Origin: Psychromarinibacter sp048262455
Lineage (GTDB): Bacteria > Pseudomonadota > Alphaproteobacteria > Rhodobacterales > Rhodobacteraceae
Direction of reading: 5' to 3'
Length of the DNA: 64,000 nucleotides
Assembly: GCA_048262455.1 (NCBI GenBank)
Contig: JBLXFD010000009.1
Span: forward strand, 72,154-136,153
Position 1 is the stretch's first letter. Every line of letters begins with the position of its first letter. The notes beneath the pieces were generated by a model that searched no databases, was not told the origin of the DNA, and saw nothing but the letters and a program-made list of their open reading frames with translations. Shown one piece after another: positions 43,610 to 52,397 of this stretch. A program made the translations under genes and the position numbers.

Positions 43610-44473
43610 ATGCGCGGGCTGGCGATGATGGCGCTGGGGTTCTTCACCTTCGCCGCCGTGGACACCCAGGCGAAGTTCCTCACCGCCACGCTGCACCCGA
43701 TCCAGATCACCTGGACGCGGCAGTTCGGGCTGCTGCTGGTGGTGCTGGTGCTGCTGGCGGTGAAGGGGCCGGCGATGCTGCGGACCGCGCACCCGGTGCT
43801 GCAGGTGGTGCGGGGCGCGCTGGCGGCGATGTCGGGGACGCTGTTCATCGTCGGGATCAGCTTCGTTCCACTGGTGGATGCCATGGCGGTCACCTTCATC
43901 GCGCCCTTCATCGTCACCCTGATGGGCGCGCTGGTGCTGCGCGAGAAGGTGGGCATCCGCCGCTGGATCGCCGTCGCCATCGGCTTTGCCGGTACGCTGG
44001 TGGTGATCCGCCCGGGCATGGGCGTGGTGCACCCGGCGGTGGTCCTGGTGCTGCTGGCGGCGGTCTGCTTCGCGATGCGGCAGGTAATCTCCCGCGCGCT
44101 GGCGTCTTCCGACAGCACGCTGACCACGGTTGCCTATACCGCCCTGGTGGGTGGCCTGCTGCTGTCGCTGCCGCTGCCCTTCGTCTGGGAATGGCCGCAG
44201 GACCGGACCAGCTGGATGCTGATGGGCGGGATCGCCGTGCTGGCGGGGCTGGGAGAGCTGATGGTCATCAAGGCGCTGCAGATCGGCGAGGCGACGGTGC
44301 TGTCGCCGATGCAATACTCGCTGCTGATCTGGGGCACCTTCTACGGCTGGCTGGTGTTTGGGGAACTGCCGGACCTGTGGACCTACGTCGGCGCCCTGAT
44401 CATCGGCGCCACCGGGATCTACACCCTGCAACGAGAGCGGCTGGCGGCGCGGCGTGCCGCGGCCGAAACCTAG
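43610..44473 (+). CDS. DMT superfamily (EamA) transporter
   Basis: The 287-residue protein has ten membrane segments formed by two EamA repeats (RGLAMMALGFFTFAAVDTQAKF and the second from VVLVLLAAVCFAMRQVISRAL). The substrate is unknown. ATG 43610 is the first standard start, but in-frame codons upstream to 43553 read ARPASPLNVPLPGQAADN, which looks like a natural N-terminus. They begin after GGAAGG at an ATC codon, so the true start may lie there. The stop shares CTAG with the convergent gene. Confidence 0.87.
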   Translation: MRGLAMMALGFFTFAAVDTQAKFLTATLHPIQITWTRQFGLLLVVLVLLAVKGPAMLRTAHPVLQVVRGALAAMSGTLFIVGISFVPLVDAMAVTFIAPFIVTLMGALVLREKVGIRRWIAVAIGFAGTLVVIRPGMGVVHPAVVLVLLAAVCFAMRQVISRALASSDSTLTTVAYTALVGGLLLSLPLPFVWEWPQDRTSWMLMGGIAVLAGLGELMVIKALQIGEATVLSPMQYSLLIWGTFYGWLVFGELPDLWTYVGALIIGATGIYTLQRERLAARRAAAET

Positions 44474-44868
44474 CCCGGCGCGTACTTGTCGCCGACCTGC
44501 GCGCGCAGCGGGTGGGTGTCGTAGAAGATCGACAGGCTGGCAAAGCGGCCGTCCGGCGCGAAGGTGAAGTGGTCGACCCCCTCGAACACCAGCACCTCGC
44601 CGGAATGCATCGTCCAGTCGTAGCCGAAGTGTACCGCGGCACTGTCGCTTTGCGTTCCCAGCAGGATGTCGTGCACCGTCAGGCGGCTGGCGCGAGAGGC
44701 GGCGCCGAGCCGTGCGAAGAACTCCGGCGCCTCCATCCGCCCGAGGAAGGGCGAGAGCACCTCTGCCCCCGGCGCGAACAGCGCGGTGACGGCGGCAATG
44801 TCGCCGGCGGTCATCAGCTCGAAGTAACGGCGGACGTGGGCGATGCGGGTGGTGCGGTCGATCTGCAT
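44470..44868 (-). CDS. NTF2-like / SnoaL-like domain protein
   Basis: The 132-residue single-domain protein begins with the helix RIAHVRRYFELMTAGDIAAVTALFAPGA and continues with beta strands (VHFGYDWTMHSGEVLVFEGVDHFTF), the cone-shaped SnoaL/NTF2-like fold. It may be a small enzyme or a ligand-binding protein; nothing identifies the substrate. ATG 44868 is preceded by GGGGAG. An upstream in-frame ATG at 44910 lies at the groEL terminator and is less likely. Confidence 0.8.
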   Translation of the reverse strand: MQIDRTTRIAHVRRYFELMTAGDIAAVTALFAPGAEVLSPFLGRMEAPEFFARLGAASRASRLTVHDILLGTQSDSAAVHFGYDWTMHSGEVLVFEGVDHFTFAPDGRFASLSIFYDTHPLRAQVGDKYAPG

Positions 44869-44911
44869 GCTCCCCGTCTGCGGGGCGGGGCGCGGGCTGT
44901 CAAGCCGCATG

Positions 44912-44940
44912 AAAAAAGGGCCACCCGAAGGCGGCCCTTT
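44912..44940 (-). terminator. Rho-independent terminator of groESL
   Basis: On the minus strand GGGCCGCC-TTC-GGGTGGCCC is followed by TTTTTT, 25 nt after the groEL stop. The stem and T tract make a strong intrinsic terminator. Confidence 0.88.
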
Positions 44941-44965
44941 CCGATTTCCTGCCAGGGCGACTGGC

Positions 44966-46609
<1,644 letters not shown>

Positions 46610-46682
46610 TTCGCTTGCTCCTCGTCTTTTTCAAATCAAATGGATGGGTGCCACGCACCCATCATTCCGCGAAGGCGCGATA

Positions 46683-46970
46683 TCAGGCGATAATGCCCAG
46701 AATGTCGCTTTCCTTCATGATCAGCAGCTCCTGGCCGTCCAGGGTGATCTCGGTACCGGACCACTTGCCGAACAGGATCTTGTCGCCGGCCTTGACGTCC
46801 ATGGCGATGCGATCGCCGTCGTCGTCCTTGGCACCGGCACCCACGGCAACAACCTCGCCCTCGGCGGGCTTCTCCTTGGCGCTGTCGGGGATGATGAGAC
46901 CGCCCTTGGTCTTCTCGTCGGATTCCACGCGACGGACCAGAACGCGGTCATGCAGCGGAGTGAAAGCCAT
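46683..46970 (-). CDS. groES: Co-chaperonin GroES
   Basis: This is the 10-kDa lid of the GroEL chamber. The 95-residue protein starts FTPLHDRVLVRR, has the mobile loop SDEKTKGGLIIPDSAKEKP with its GGL contact, and DKILFGKWSGTEI near residue 66. It is the first gene of the groESL operon, 36 nt downstream of a CIRCE element and sigma-70 promoter. Confidence 0.98.
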   Translation of the reverse strand: MAFTPLHDRVLVRRVESDEKTKGGLIIPDSAKEKPAEGEVVAVGAGAKDDDGDRIAMDVKAGDKILFGKWSGTEITLDGQELLIMKESDILGIIA

Positions 46971-47005
46971 TGTTGAACGCTCCTTGGTTCACTGTTCTCC
47001 CAGCG

Positions 47006-47032
47006 TTAGCACTCACCATGGGCGAGTGATAA
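47006..47032 (-). promoter_or_regulatory. CIRCE operator of groESL
   Basis: TTAGCACTC-N9-GAGTGATAA matches the HrcA-binding CIRCE consensus TTAGCACTC-N9-GAGTGCTAA with one mismatch in the second arm. It lies just downstream of the promoter -10 element, so HrcA binding would block transcription initiation or elongation. No hrcA gene is in the window. Confidence 0.93.
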
Positions 47033-47040
47033 CGAGCCGG

Positions 47041-47068
47041 AGATAAGGAGCGCGGGGGGCTGTGTCAA
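47041..47068 (-). promoter_or_regulatory. Sigma-70 promoter of groESL
   Basis: On the minus strand a perfect TTGACA (47063-47068) is followed after 16 bases by TTATCT (47041-47046). The predicted transcription start falls at or just before the CIRCE element. Confidence 0.82.
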
Positions 47069-47181
47069 CAGGTGTTCCGGCGGCAGCACGGGCCTTTTCG
47101 CCGAAGCGCTTCCCGTTCGGACCGGGGCGCGGGGCACACCTGATGAGGATCGACCGGAATTGCAAGGGGGTAGGCGGAAGC

Positions 47182-47201
47182 GGGCGGGGTCAGCCCCGCC
47201 C
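47182..47201. repeat. GC-rich hairpin at the 3' end of nrdJ
   Basis: GGGCGGGG-TCAG-CCCCGCCC is a perfect 8-bp inverted repeat that touches the nrdJ stop codon. It resembles the hairpins at 16874 and 33146 and may serve as terminator for nrdJ. Confidence 0.5.
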
Positions 47202-49702
47202 TACCCGCACTTCGAATAGCCGCAGCTCAGGCAGGTCATGCAGCCTTCCAGCATCTTCATCTCGTAGCTGCCGCAGGAGGCGCAGGCCTTGCCGCGCGGC
47301 AGCCCCACCACCTCGGCGCGGGGGTCGGCCTTCAGGCCCAGCCCCTCGCCCTCGATGAAGCCGATGGCGATCAGGTGACGCTCGATCACCCCGCCGATGG
47401 CCGCGAGGATCGAGGGGATGTACTTGCCCTGCATCCAGGCGCCGCCGCGCGGGTCGAAGACGGCCTTCAGTTCCTCCACCACGAAGGACACGTCGCCGCC
47501 GCGCCGGAACACCGCGGAAATCATCCGGGTCAGCGCCACGGTCCAGGCGAAATGCTCCATGTTCTTGGAGTTGATGAAGATCTCGAAGGGCCGACGGTGT
47601 CCGTTTAGGATGATGTCGTTGATGGTCACGTAGATCGCGTGCTCGCTGTCGGGCCACTTCAGCTTGTAGGTCTGGCCTTCCAGCTGCTGCGGCCGGTCCA
47701 GCGGCTCGGAGATGTAGACCACGTCGCCATGGGGCTGCAGCGGCTCGGCGTCGGTGTTGGCGAGGACTTCGGGGGCGTTGTCAGCTTCTCCGAACAGAAG
47801 CCAGCCTGCAGGCACACCGAATTTGCTGGCAATCAGTTCTGCCGCATCGCGGGAGACGTTTTTGATCCCCGCCGCCCAGTTGCTGTAGCGGGACGCCCCT
47901 ACGCCCAATGCTTCCGCAGCTTCCCGCTGTGTCTTGTAACCAGCGTTAGCCGCTGCCCATTTCAGCCGCTGCACCACAGTCTCCAAAACTGGGAGCGATG
48001 GCTTCTCCGCCGAAACACTCAACACACTCCCCGTCACCGCGTTTGGCCGGTACGTCGTGCATCCCTTGCAGCCCGTCTCGTAGGCCTCGAGGTAGACGTC
48101 CTTGAACGCCTCGAAATCGATATCCTCTGGGCAGTTGATCGTCTTGGAAATCGACGAATCCACCCACTTCTGCGCCGCCGCCTGCATCTTCACGTGCTCC
48201 AGCGGCGCCAGCGTCTGGGCGTTGACGAAATGGCCCGGCAGCTCGGCATCGCCGAACTTCTCGCGCCACATCTGCACGGCGTAGTCGATCACCTCTTCCT
48301 CGGTCTTGCTGCCGTCCTTCTGCAGCACCTTGCGGGTGTAGCTGTAGGCAAAGACCGGCTCGATCCCGCTGGAGACGTTGCCGGCGTAAAGGCTGATCGT
48401 CCCGGTGGGCGCGATCGAGGTCAGCAGGGCGTTGCGGATGCCATGCTCGGCGATCGCCGCGCGCACGTCCTCGTCCATGTGCTGCAGCGCGCCGCTGGCC
48501 AGGAACTTGTCGGCGTCGAACAGGGGAAAGGCACCCTTCTCGGCCGCCAGACGCGCCGAGGCCAGGTAGGCGGCGCGGGCGATGCGGTGCAACCAGCGCT
48601 CGGTCTGGCGCGCCGCCTCGTCAGAGCCATAGCGCAGCCCCACCATCAGCAGCGCGTCGGCCAGTCCCGTCACCCCCAACCCGATGCGGCGCTTGGCCCG
48701 CGCCTCGTCGGCCTGCTGCGGCAGCGGGAAGCGGCTGGCGTCCACCACGTTGTCCATCATCCGCACCGCGGTCGCCACCAGCTCGTCCAGCTCGGACTCG
48801 TCCAGCGCGGCGCCGGATTCGAAGGGCCGCTCCACCAGCCGCGCAAGGTTAACCGAGCCCAGAAGGCAGGCGCCGTAGGGCGGCAGTGGCTGCTCGCCGC
48901 AGGGGTTCGTCGCCGCGATGGTCTCGGCATAGGCGAGGTTGTTCATCGCGTTGATCCGGTCGATGAAGATCACCCCCGGCTCGGCATAATCGTAGGTGGC
49001 GCGCATGATGCGGTTCCACAGGTCGCGCGCCTGCACCGTGCGGTAGACCTTGCCGTCAAACCGCAGCTCCCACGGCCCGTCGGCCTTCACCGCCTCCATG
49101 AAGGGGTCGGTCACCAGCACCGAAACGTTGAAGTTGCGCAGGCGGGCGGCGTCGGACTTGGCGGTGATGAAGTCCTCGATGTCCGGGTGGTCGCAGCGCA
49201 TGGTGGCCATCATCGCGCCCCGGCGACTGCCGGCGGACATGATGGTGCGGCACATGGCGTCCCAGACGTCCATGAAGGACAGCGGCCCCGAGGCATCCGC
49301 CGCCACCCCCTTCACGTCCGCGCCCTTGGGCCGGATGGTCGAGAAGTCGTAGCCGATTCCGCCCCCCTGCTGCATCGTCAGCGCGGCCTCCTTCAGCGCG
49401 TCGAAGATGCCGCCCATGGTGTCGGGAATCGTCCCCATGACGAAGCAGTTGAACAGCGTGACAGACCGGTCGGTGCCGGCCCCCGCGGTGATGCGCCCGG
49501 CGGGCAGGAAGCGGAAATCCTCCAGCGCGCGGTAGAAGGGTTCCTCCCAAGCCGAAGGGTCAGACTCCACCGCCGCCATGGCGCGGGCGATCCGGCGCCA
49601 GCTGTCCTCCACCGTGGCGTCGACGGGGGTGCCGTCGGCTTGCTTCAGGCGGTACTTCATGTCCCAGATCTGCTCTGCGATCGGGGCGGAAAAACGGGTC
49701 AT
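47201..49702 (-). CDS. nrdJ: Adenosylcobalamin-dependent (class II) ribonucleotide reductase with an internal HTH domain
   Basis: NrdJ makes deoxyribonucleotides using adenosylcobalamin as radical source. The 833-residue protein has the redox cysteine C86 (LFNCFV), the radical site N266-P-C268-G-E270 and partner C279, and a C-terminal Cys cluster (CASCGSYEMKMLEGC, CLSCGYSKC) for re-reduction. Unusually, residues about 576-641 form an XRE-type helix-turn-helix domain between the catalytic barrel (ending near TGCKGCTTYRPNAVTGS) and the conserved VVYISEPLDRP segment. That block is less GC-rich than the flanks. ATG 49702 follows GGAA; a TTG at 49714 is the alternative. No cobalamin riboswitch is visible upstream. 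Confidence 0.95.
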   Translation of the reverse strand: MTRFSAPIAEQIWDMKYRLKQADGTPVDATVEDSWRRIARAMAAVESDPSAWEEPFYRALEDFRFLPAGRITAGAGTDRSVTLFNCFVMGTIPDTMGGIFDALKEAALTMQQGGGIGYDFSTIRPKGADVKGVAADASGPLSFMDVWDAMCRTIMSAGSRRGAMMATMRCDHPDIEDFITAKSDAARLRNFNVSVLVTDPFMEAVKADGPWELRFDGKVYRTVQARDLWNRIMRATYDYAEPGVIFIDRINAMNNLAYAETIAATNPCGEQPLPPYGACLLGSVNLARLVERPFESGAALDESELDELVATAVRMMDNVVDASRFPLPQQADEARAKRRIGLGVTGLADALLMVGLRYGSDEAARQTERWLHRIARAAYLASARLAAEKGAFPLFDADKFLASGALQHMDEDVRAAIAEHGIRNALLTSIAPTGTISLYAGNVSSGIEPVFAYSYTRKVLQKDGSKTEEEVIDYAVQMWREKFGDAELPGHFVNAQTLAPLEHVKMQAAAQKWVDSSISKTINCPEDIDFEAFKDVYLEAYETGCKGCTTYRPNAVTGSVLSVSAEKPSLPVLETVVQRLKWAAANAGYKTQREAAEALGVGASRYSNWAAGIKNVSRDAAELIASKFGVPAGWLLFGEADNAPEVLANTDAEPLQPHGDVVYISEPLDRPQQLEGQTYKLKWPDSEHAIYVTINDIILNGHRRPFEIFINSKNMEHFAWTVALTRMISAVFRRGGDVSFVVEELKAVFDPRGGAWMQGKYIPSILAAIGGVIERHLIAIGFIEGEGLGLKADPRAEVVGLPRGKACASCGSYEMKMLEGCMTCLSCGYSKCG

Positions 49703-49861
49703 GTCTGGTTCCAACGGCTGGGCGGCGGGCTATCTACGGTACGGGGGCGTACGGGGCCGGTCAAACCGAAACCGGCTGTCCGGAACAGGCCGTCGATGGG
49801 CTGTGGCAGAATCGACGGGCCGCTTCTAGACTACCACATGTTGATGGAACAGGCCAAGAAC

Positions 49862-50284
49862 ATGCTGCATCTCGTGAAACTCTCTGTTGGCACCGATGAC
49901 GTGGAGGATCTTGCCCGCTGGCAGGCTTCGGGCCGTTCGGTGACGGCGGACGGTTTGCCACGCCACGTCACCCGCATGTGGCCCAAGCGCGAGGCCGAGG
50001 TGCTGGAGGGCGGCAGCATCTACTGGGTCATCAAGGGGGTGATCCTGTGCCGCCAGCGCGTCCTGCGCTTCGACGAGGTGACCCGTGCCGACGGTATCCG
50101 CCGCTGCGCCTTCGTGCTGGAGCCGGGTCCCGTGCGCACCGCCGCCGCCGTGCGCCGCCCGTTCCAGGGCTGGCGCTACCTCGACCCCGCCGACGCCCCG
50201 CCCGATCTGCGGGCCGGCACCGCGGCGGAAGAATCGCTGCCCCCCTCGCTCAGCGCCGCGCTGGCCGAGATCGGCGTGCGCTGA
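49862..50284 (+). CDS. DUF1489 family protein
   Basis: The 140-residue protein begins LHLVKLSVGTDDVEDLARWQ and contains TRMWPKREAEVLEGGSIYWVIKGVILCRQRVL, the DUF1489 pattern found in alphaproteobacteria; the function is unknown. I start it at ATG 49862 because the family begins at the LHLVKL block. ATGs at 49838 and 49850 would add up to eight residues. It is divergent from nrdJ. Confidence 0.82.
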   Translation: MLHLVKLSVGTDDVEDLARWQASGRSVTADGLPRHVTRMWPKREAEVLEGGSIYWVIKGVILCRQRVLRFDEVTRADGIRRCAFVLEPGPVRTAAAVRRPFQGWRYLDPADAPPDLRAGTAAEESLPPSLSAALAEIGVR

Positions 50285-50298
50285 GGCCGGAATGCATA

Positions 50299-50322
50299 AC
50301 AGCCGGCCCGGGGGCCGGCTGT
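50299..50322. terminator. Bidirectional hairpin between DUF1489 and outer-membrane protein genes
   Basis: A nearly perfect palindrome with 11-bp arms (ACAGCCGGCCC and GGGCCGGCTGT) around GG lies between two convergent genes. It has no long T tract on either strand but is the only candidate terminator for both. Confidence 0.6.
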
Positions 50323-50347
50323 CATTGTCAGGTAATGTCGCTCTGGC

Positions 50348-51286
50348 TCAGAAGGCGCTGCCGACCAGCTCGGTGATCGCCGAGCGATAGTCGCCGCGCG
50401 CGATGCGGGCGGAGCTGTTCAGCGGCAGGGTGGAGGCGTTGCCGAAGGGCACGGTCACACCCAGGCGTACGGTGGTCATCTCGTCGTTGCCGAAGGTGGC
50501 ACCGTCGAACTTGCGCCGCGCGACTTCCGCGCTGACGGTCACCGGGAAGCTGCTGTTGCGGGACAGGCCGTAAGCCACGCCCAGCGACACTTCCTTCGCG
50601 GTCCCGTCGGGGCCGCCGCCGCCGTTGCTGTCTACCTCGGCATGGCCGAGAGAGCCGAAGACGCTCAGGCCGCCCTTGAACCCGTACTGGGCACCGATCG
50701 CCACAGCCATGACGTCGATATCGCCGCCGCCGGTATCCACGGTGGACATGGCGTAGTGACCGAAGATCTCCATGTTCGAGTGGAAGCGGTAGCCGCCGGC
50801 GACGCCCACGTCGTCCACGTCAGTGTTGCCGGTGTTGATCTCGGACTGGCCGTAGTAGACCTCGGCCCAGTAGTTGGCGCTTTCGTACCCGACGAAGCCG
50901 CCGTAGCTGTCCATGTCCAGCGACAGGGCGAACGGCGGGGCGATGCCCACGTCGACCGAGGTATTCTGGTAGTAGCCGCCAACGTAGAAGGCGCCGAAGT
51001 TGTAGCGCGGCGCCAGTTGCAGGCGGCTGATGTCGATGTCCACGTCCGTGCTGCCGGACGAGGCCTGGCCCAGCGTGAAGTTGGCATCAAAGCCGACCTC
51101 GAAGCCGCCACCGAATCCGATGTCGCCCTCGAACATGAACTCGCCCGCGTGCAGGTCGATGTTCGCGTTGTCGATATTGCCGAAGCTGTAGCCAGCGGTG
51201 AAGGCGCCGTCGAAAGTCACTTCCGCCATGGCGACGGTGGGGGCGGCGAGCGCCAGGATCGAAACTGCAGTTATCTTCCTCAACAT
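50348..51286 (-). CDS. Outer-membrane beta-barrel (porin-like) protein
   Basis: The 312-residue protein has a signal peptide (KITAVSILALAAPTVAMAEV) followed by alternating strands rich in Gly and aromatic residues (FDGAFTAGYSFGNI, AGEFMFEGDIGFGGGFEVGFDANF). It ends in phenylalanine (ELVGSAF), as BAM substrates do. It resembles small alphaproteobacterial porins, but the pore size and substrate are unknown. ATG 51286 follows AAAGGG and a 10-bp palindrome; an in-frame ATG at 51304 would add six residues. Confidence 0.78.
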   Translation of the reverse strand: MLRKITAVSILALAAPTVAMAEVTFDGAFTAGYSFGNIDNANIDLHAGEFMFEGDIGFGGGFEVGFDANFTLGQASSGSTDVDIDISRLQLAPRYNFGAFYVGGYYQNTSVDVGIAPPFALSLDMDSYGGFVGYESANYWAEVYYGQSEINTGNTDVDDVGVAGGYRFHSNMEIFGHYAMSTVDTGGGDIDVMAVAIGAQYGFKGGLSVFGSLGHAEVDSNGGGGPDGTAKEVSLGVAYGLSRNSSFPVTVSAEVARRKFDGATFGNDEMTTVRLGVTVPFGNASTLPLNSSARIARGDYRSAITELVGSAF

Positions 51287-51698
51287 GCCAATTGGCCCTT
51301 TCATTGGTTTTATTGGCGCAATGGTTTTTGCGCGTTCTGATGAAATCTCTACTTGAGGTGCCGCTTCCAATCCATTAACAGCTTCGGCCCCGTTCCGGGT
51401 TCTCGGCGGCCTGTGGCGCGTGTACATCAGGGGTAATCGCGTTATCCACAGCACTTGAGGGCTGTGGAATATGGGCCGCAGAGGCTGCGCGGGGAACGCG
51501 TGAGCGCCACGCAGACGCCTTAAAATTCCCTGTATTCATGGCCTTGTGGCGAATGAACGTCAGGTTTGCGACAGACCCGGCATCACGCGAACGCGTCGCG
51601 AATCCCCTGACGTAAGGTTGCGCGACGACCTCAGGCGCACCGCCCCGTGTTAACCTCAAATCCCGTCCACGTTAGGATTTGCACCCGCCCTGAAGGCG
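51287..51698. other. Intergenic region between the porin-like gene and hisG
   Basis: About 410 bases with no credible gene. On the porin side are a palindrome GCCAATTGGC (51287-51296) and a hairpin GCGCAA-TGGTTT-TTGCGC (51316-51333), both in the presumed leader. A perfect DnaA box TTATCCACA is at 51442-51450, overlapping an inverted repeat CCACAGC...GCTGTGG (51447-51468). The rest holds nothing I can name. The 94-residue reading frame on the minus strand here is not convincing. Confidence 0.5.
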
Positions 51699-52397
51699 CT
51701 AATCCGACAGTTTCAGCGCCCGGCACAGCGCCGTCAGCGACTCGCGCTCCCCCGATTCGAGCGGGGCGCGGCGAGAGCGGAACAGCGTGGCCTGGCTGCG
51801 GTGCAACGGCTCCCCGCCGATGATCTTCAGGTGGTTCGCGCGCAGCGTCTCGCCGGTCGACGTGATGTCGGCCACGGCCTCTGCGGTCAGGTTCTTCACC
51901 GTGCCCTCGGTCGCGCCCTGGCTGTCCACCAGCAGGTAGTCGGCGACCCCGTGCTCGCGCAGGTGCTCGCGCACCAGCCGGTGGTACTTCGTGGCGATCC
52001 GCAGCCGCTGGCCGTGGCGGCGGCGAAAGGCGGCGGCGGCGGCGTCCAGGTCGTCCAGCGTCTCGACGTCGACCCAAGCCTTCGGCACCGCCAGCACCAG
52101 GTCGGCATGGCCGAACCCCAGCGGCGCCAGTTCCTCGACGCTCTGGTCCCAGTGCGCCAGCTTCTCGCGCACCAGATCCGTGCCGGTGACGCCCAGGTGA
52201 ATGCGCCCCTTCTCCAGCTCGCGGGGGATCTCGCCGGCCGACAGCAGCACCAGGTCGATGCCCTCGACCCCCTCGACGCGGCCGGCATACTCGCGCTCCG
52301 CCCCGGCCAGCGACAGCGACACCCCGCGCGCGCCGAACCAGTCGAAGGTCTTCTCCATCAGCCGGCCCTTGGAGGGCACCCCCAGCTTCAGCGCCAT
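51699..52397 (-). CDS. hisG: ATP phosphoribosyltransferase catalytic subunit (short form)
   Basis: HisG joins ATP and PRPP in the first step of histidine synthesis. At 232 residues it is the short form without the C-terminal regulatory domain. It opens KLGVPSKGRLMEKTFDWF and has the PRPP-binding segment DSQGATEGTVKNLTAEAVADITSTGETL in pieces. Short HisG needs HisZ, whose gene lies directly upstream with TGATG overlap. I use the ATG at 52397; GTG 52400 is the alternative. Confidence 0.95.
   Translation of the reverse strand: MALKLGVPSKGRLMEKTFDWFGARGVSLSLAGAEREYAGRVEGVEGIDLVLLSAGEIPRELEKGRIHLGVTGTDLVREKLAHWDQSVEELAPLGFGHADLVLAVPKAWVDVETLDDLDAAAAAFRRRHGQRLRIATKYHRLVREHLREHGVADYLLVDSQGATEGTVKNLTAEAVADITSTGETLRANHLKIIGGEPLHRSQATLFRSRRAPLESGERESLTALCRALKLSD

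Noticed and set aside
47639..49837. A long plus-strand open frame antisense to nrdJ.
   Set aside because: Its composition (His/Arg/Gly/Val-rich) is that of a shadow. Only the end, from 49862, is the genuine DUF1489 gene.
49703..49861. Cobalamin riboswitch or NrdR box controlling nrdJ.
   Set aside because: The 159-bp divergent gap is too short for a full cobalamin riboswitch and shows neither its conserved B12-box nor an NrdR-type dyad.
51375..51659. A 94-codon minus-strand frame between the porin-like gene and hisG.
   Set aside because: It has no ribosome-binding site, fold or family resemblance, and covers the likely porin promoter.
51287..51698. Replication origin, because of a perfect DnaA box.
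   Set aside because: Only one perfect box is seen, with no AT-rich unwinding region and no dnaA, dnaN, parAB or hemE nearby.
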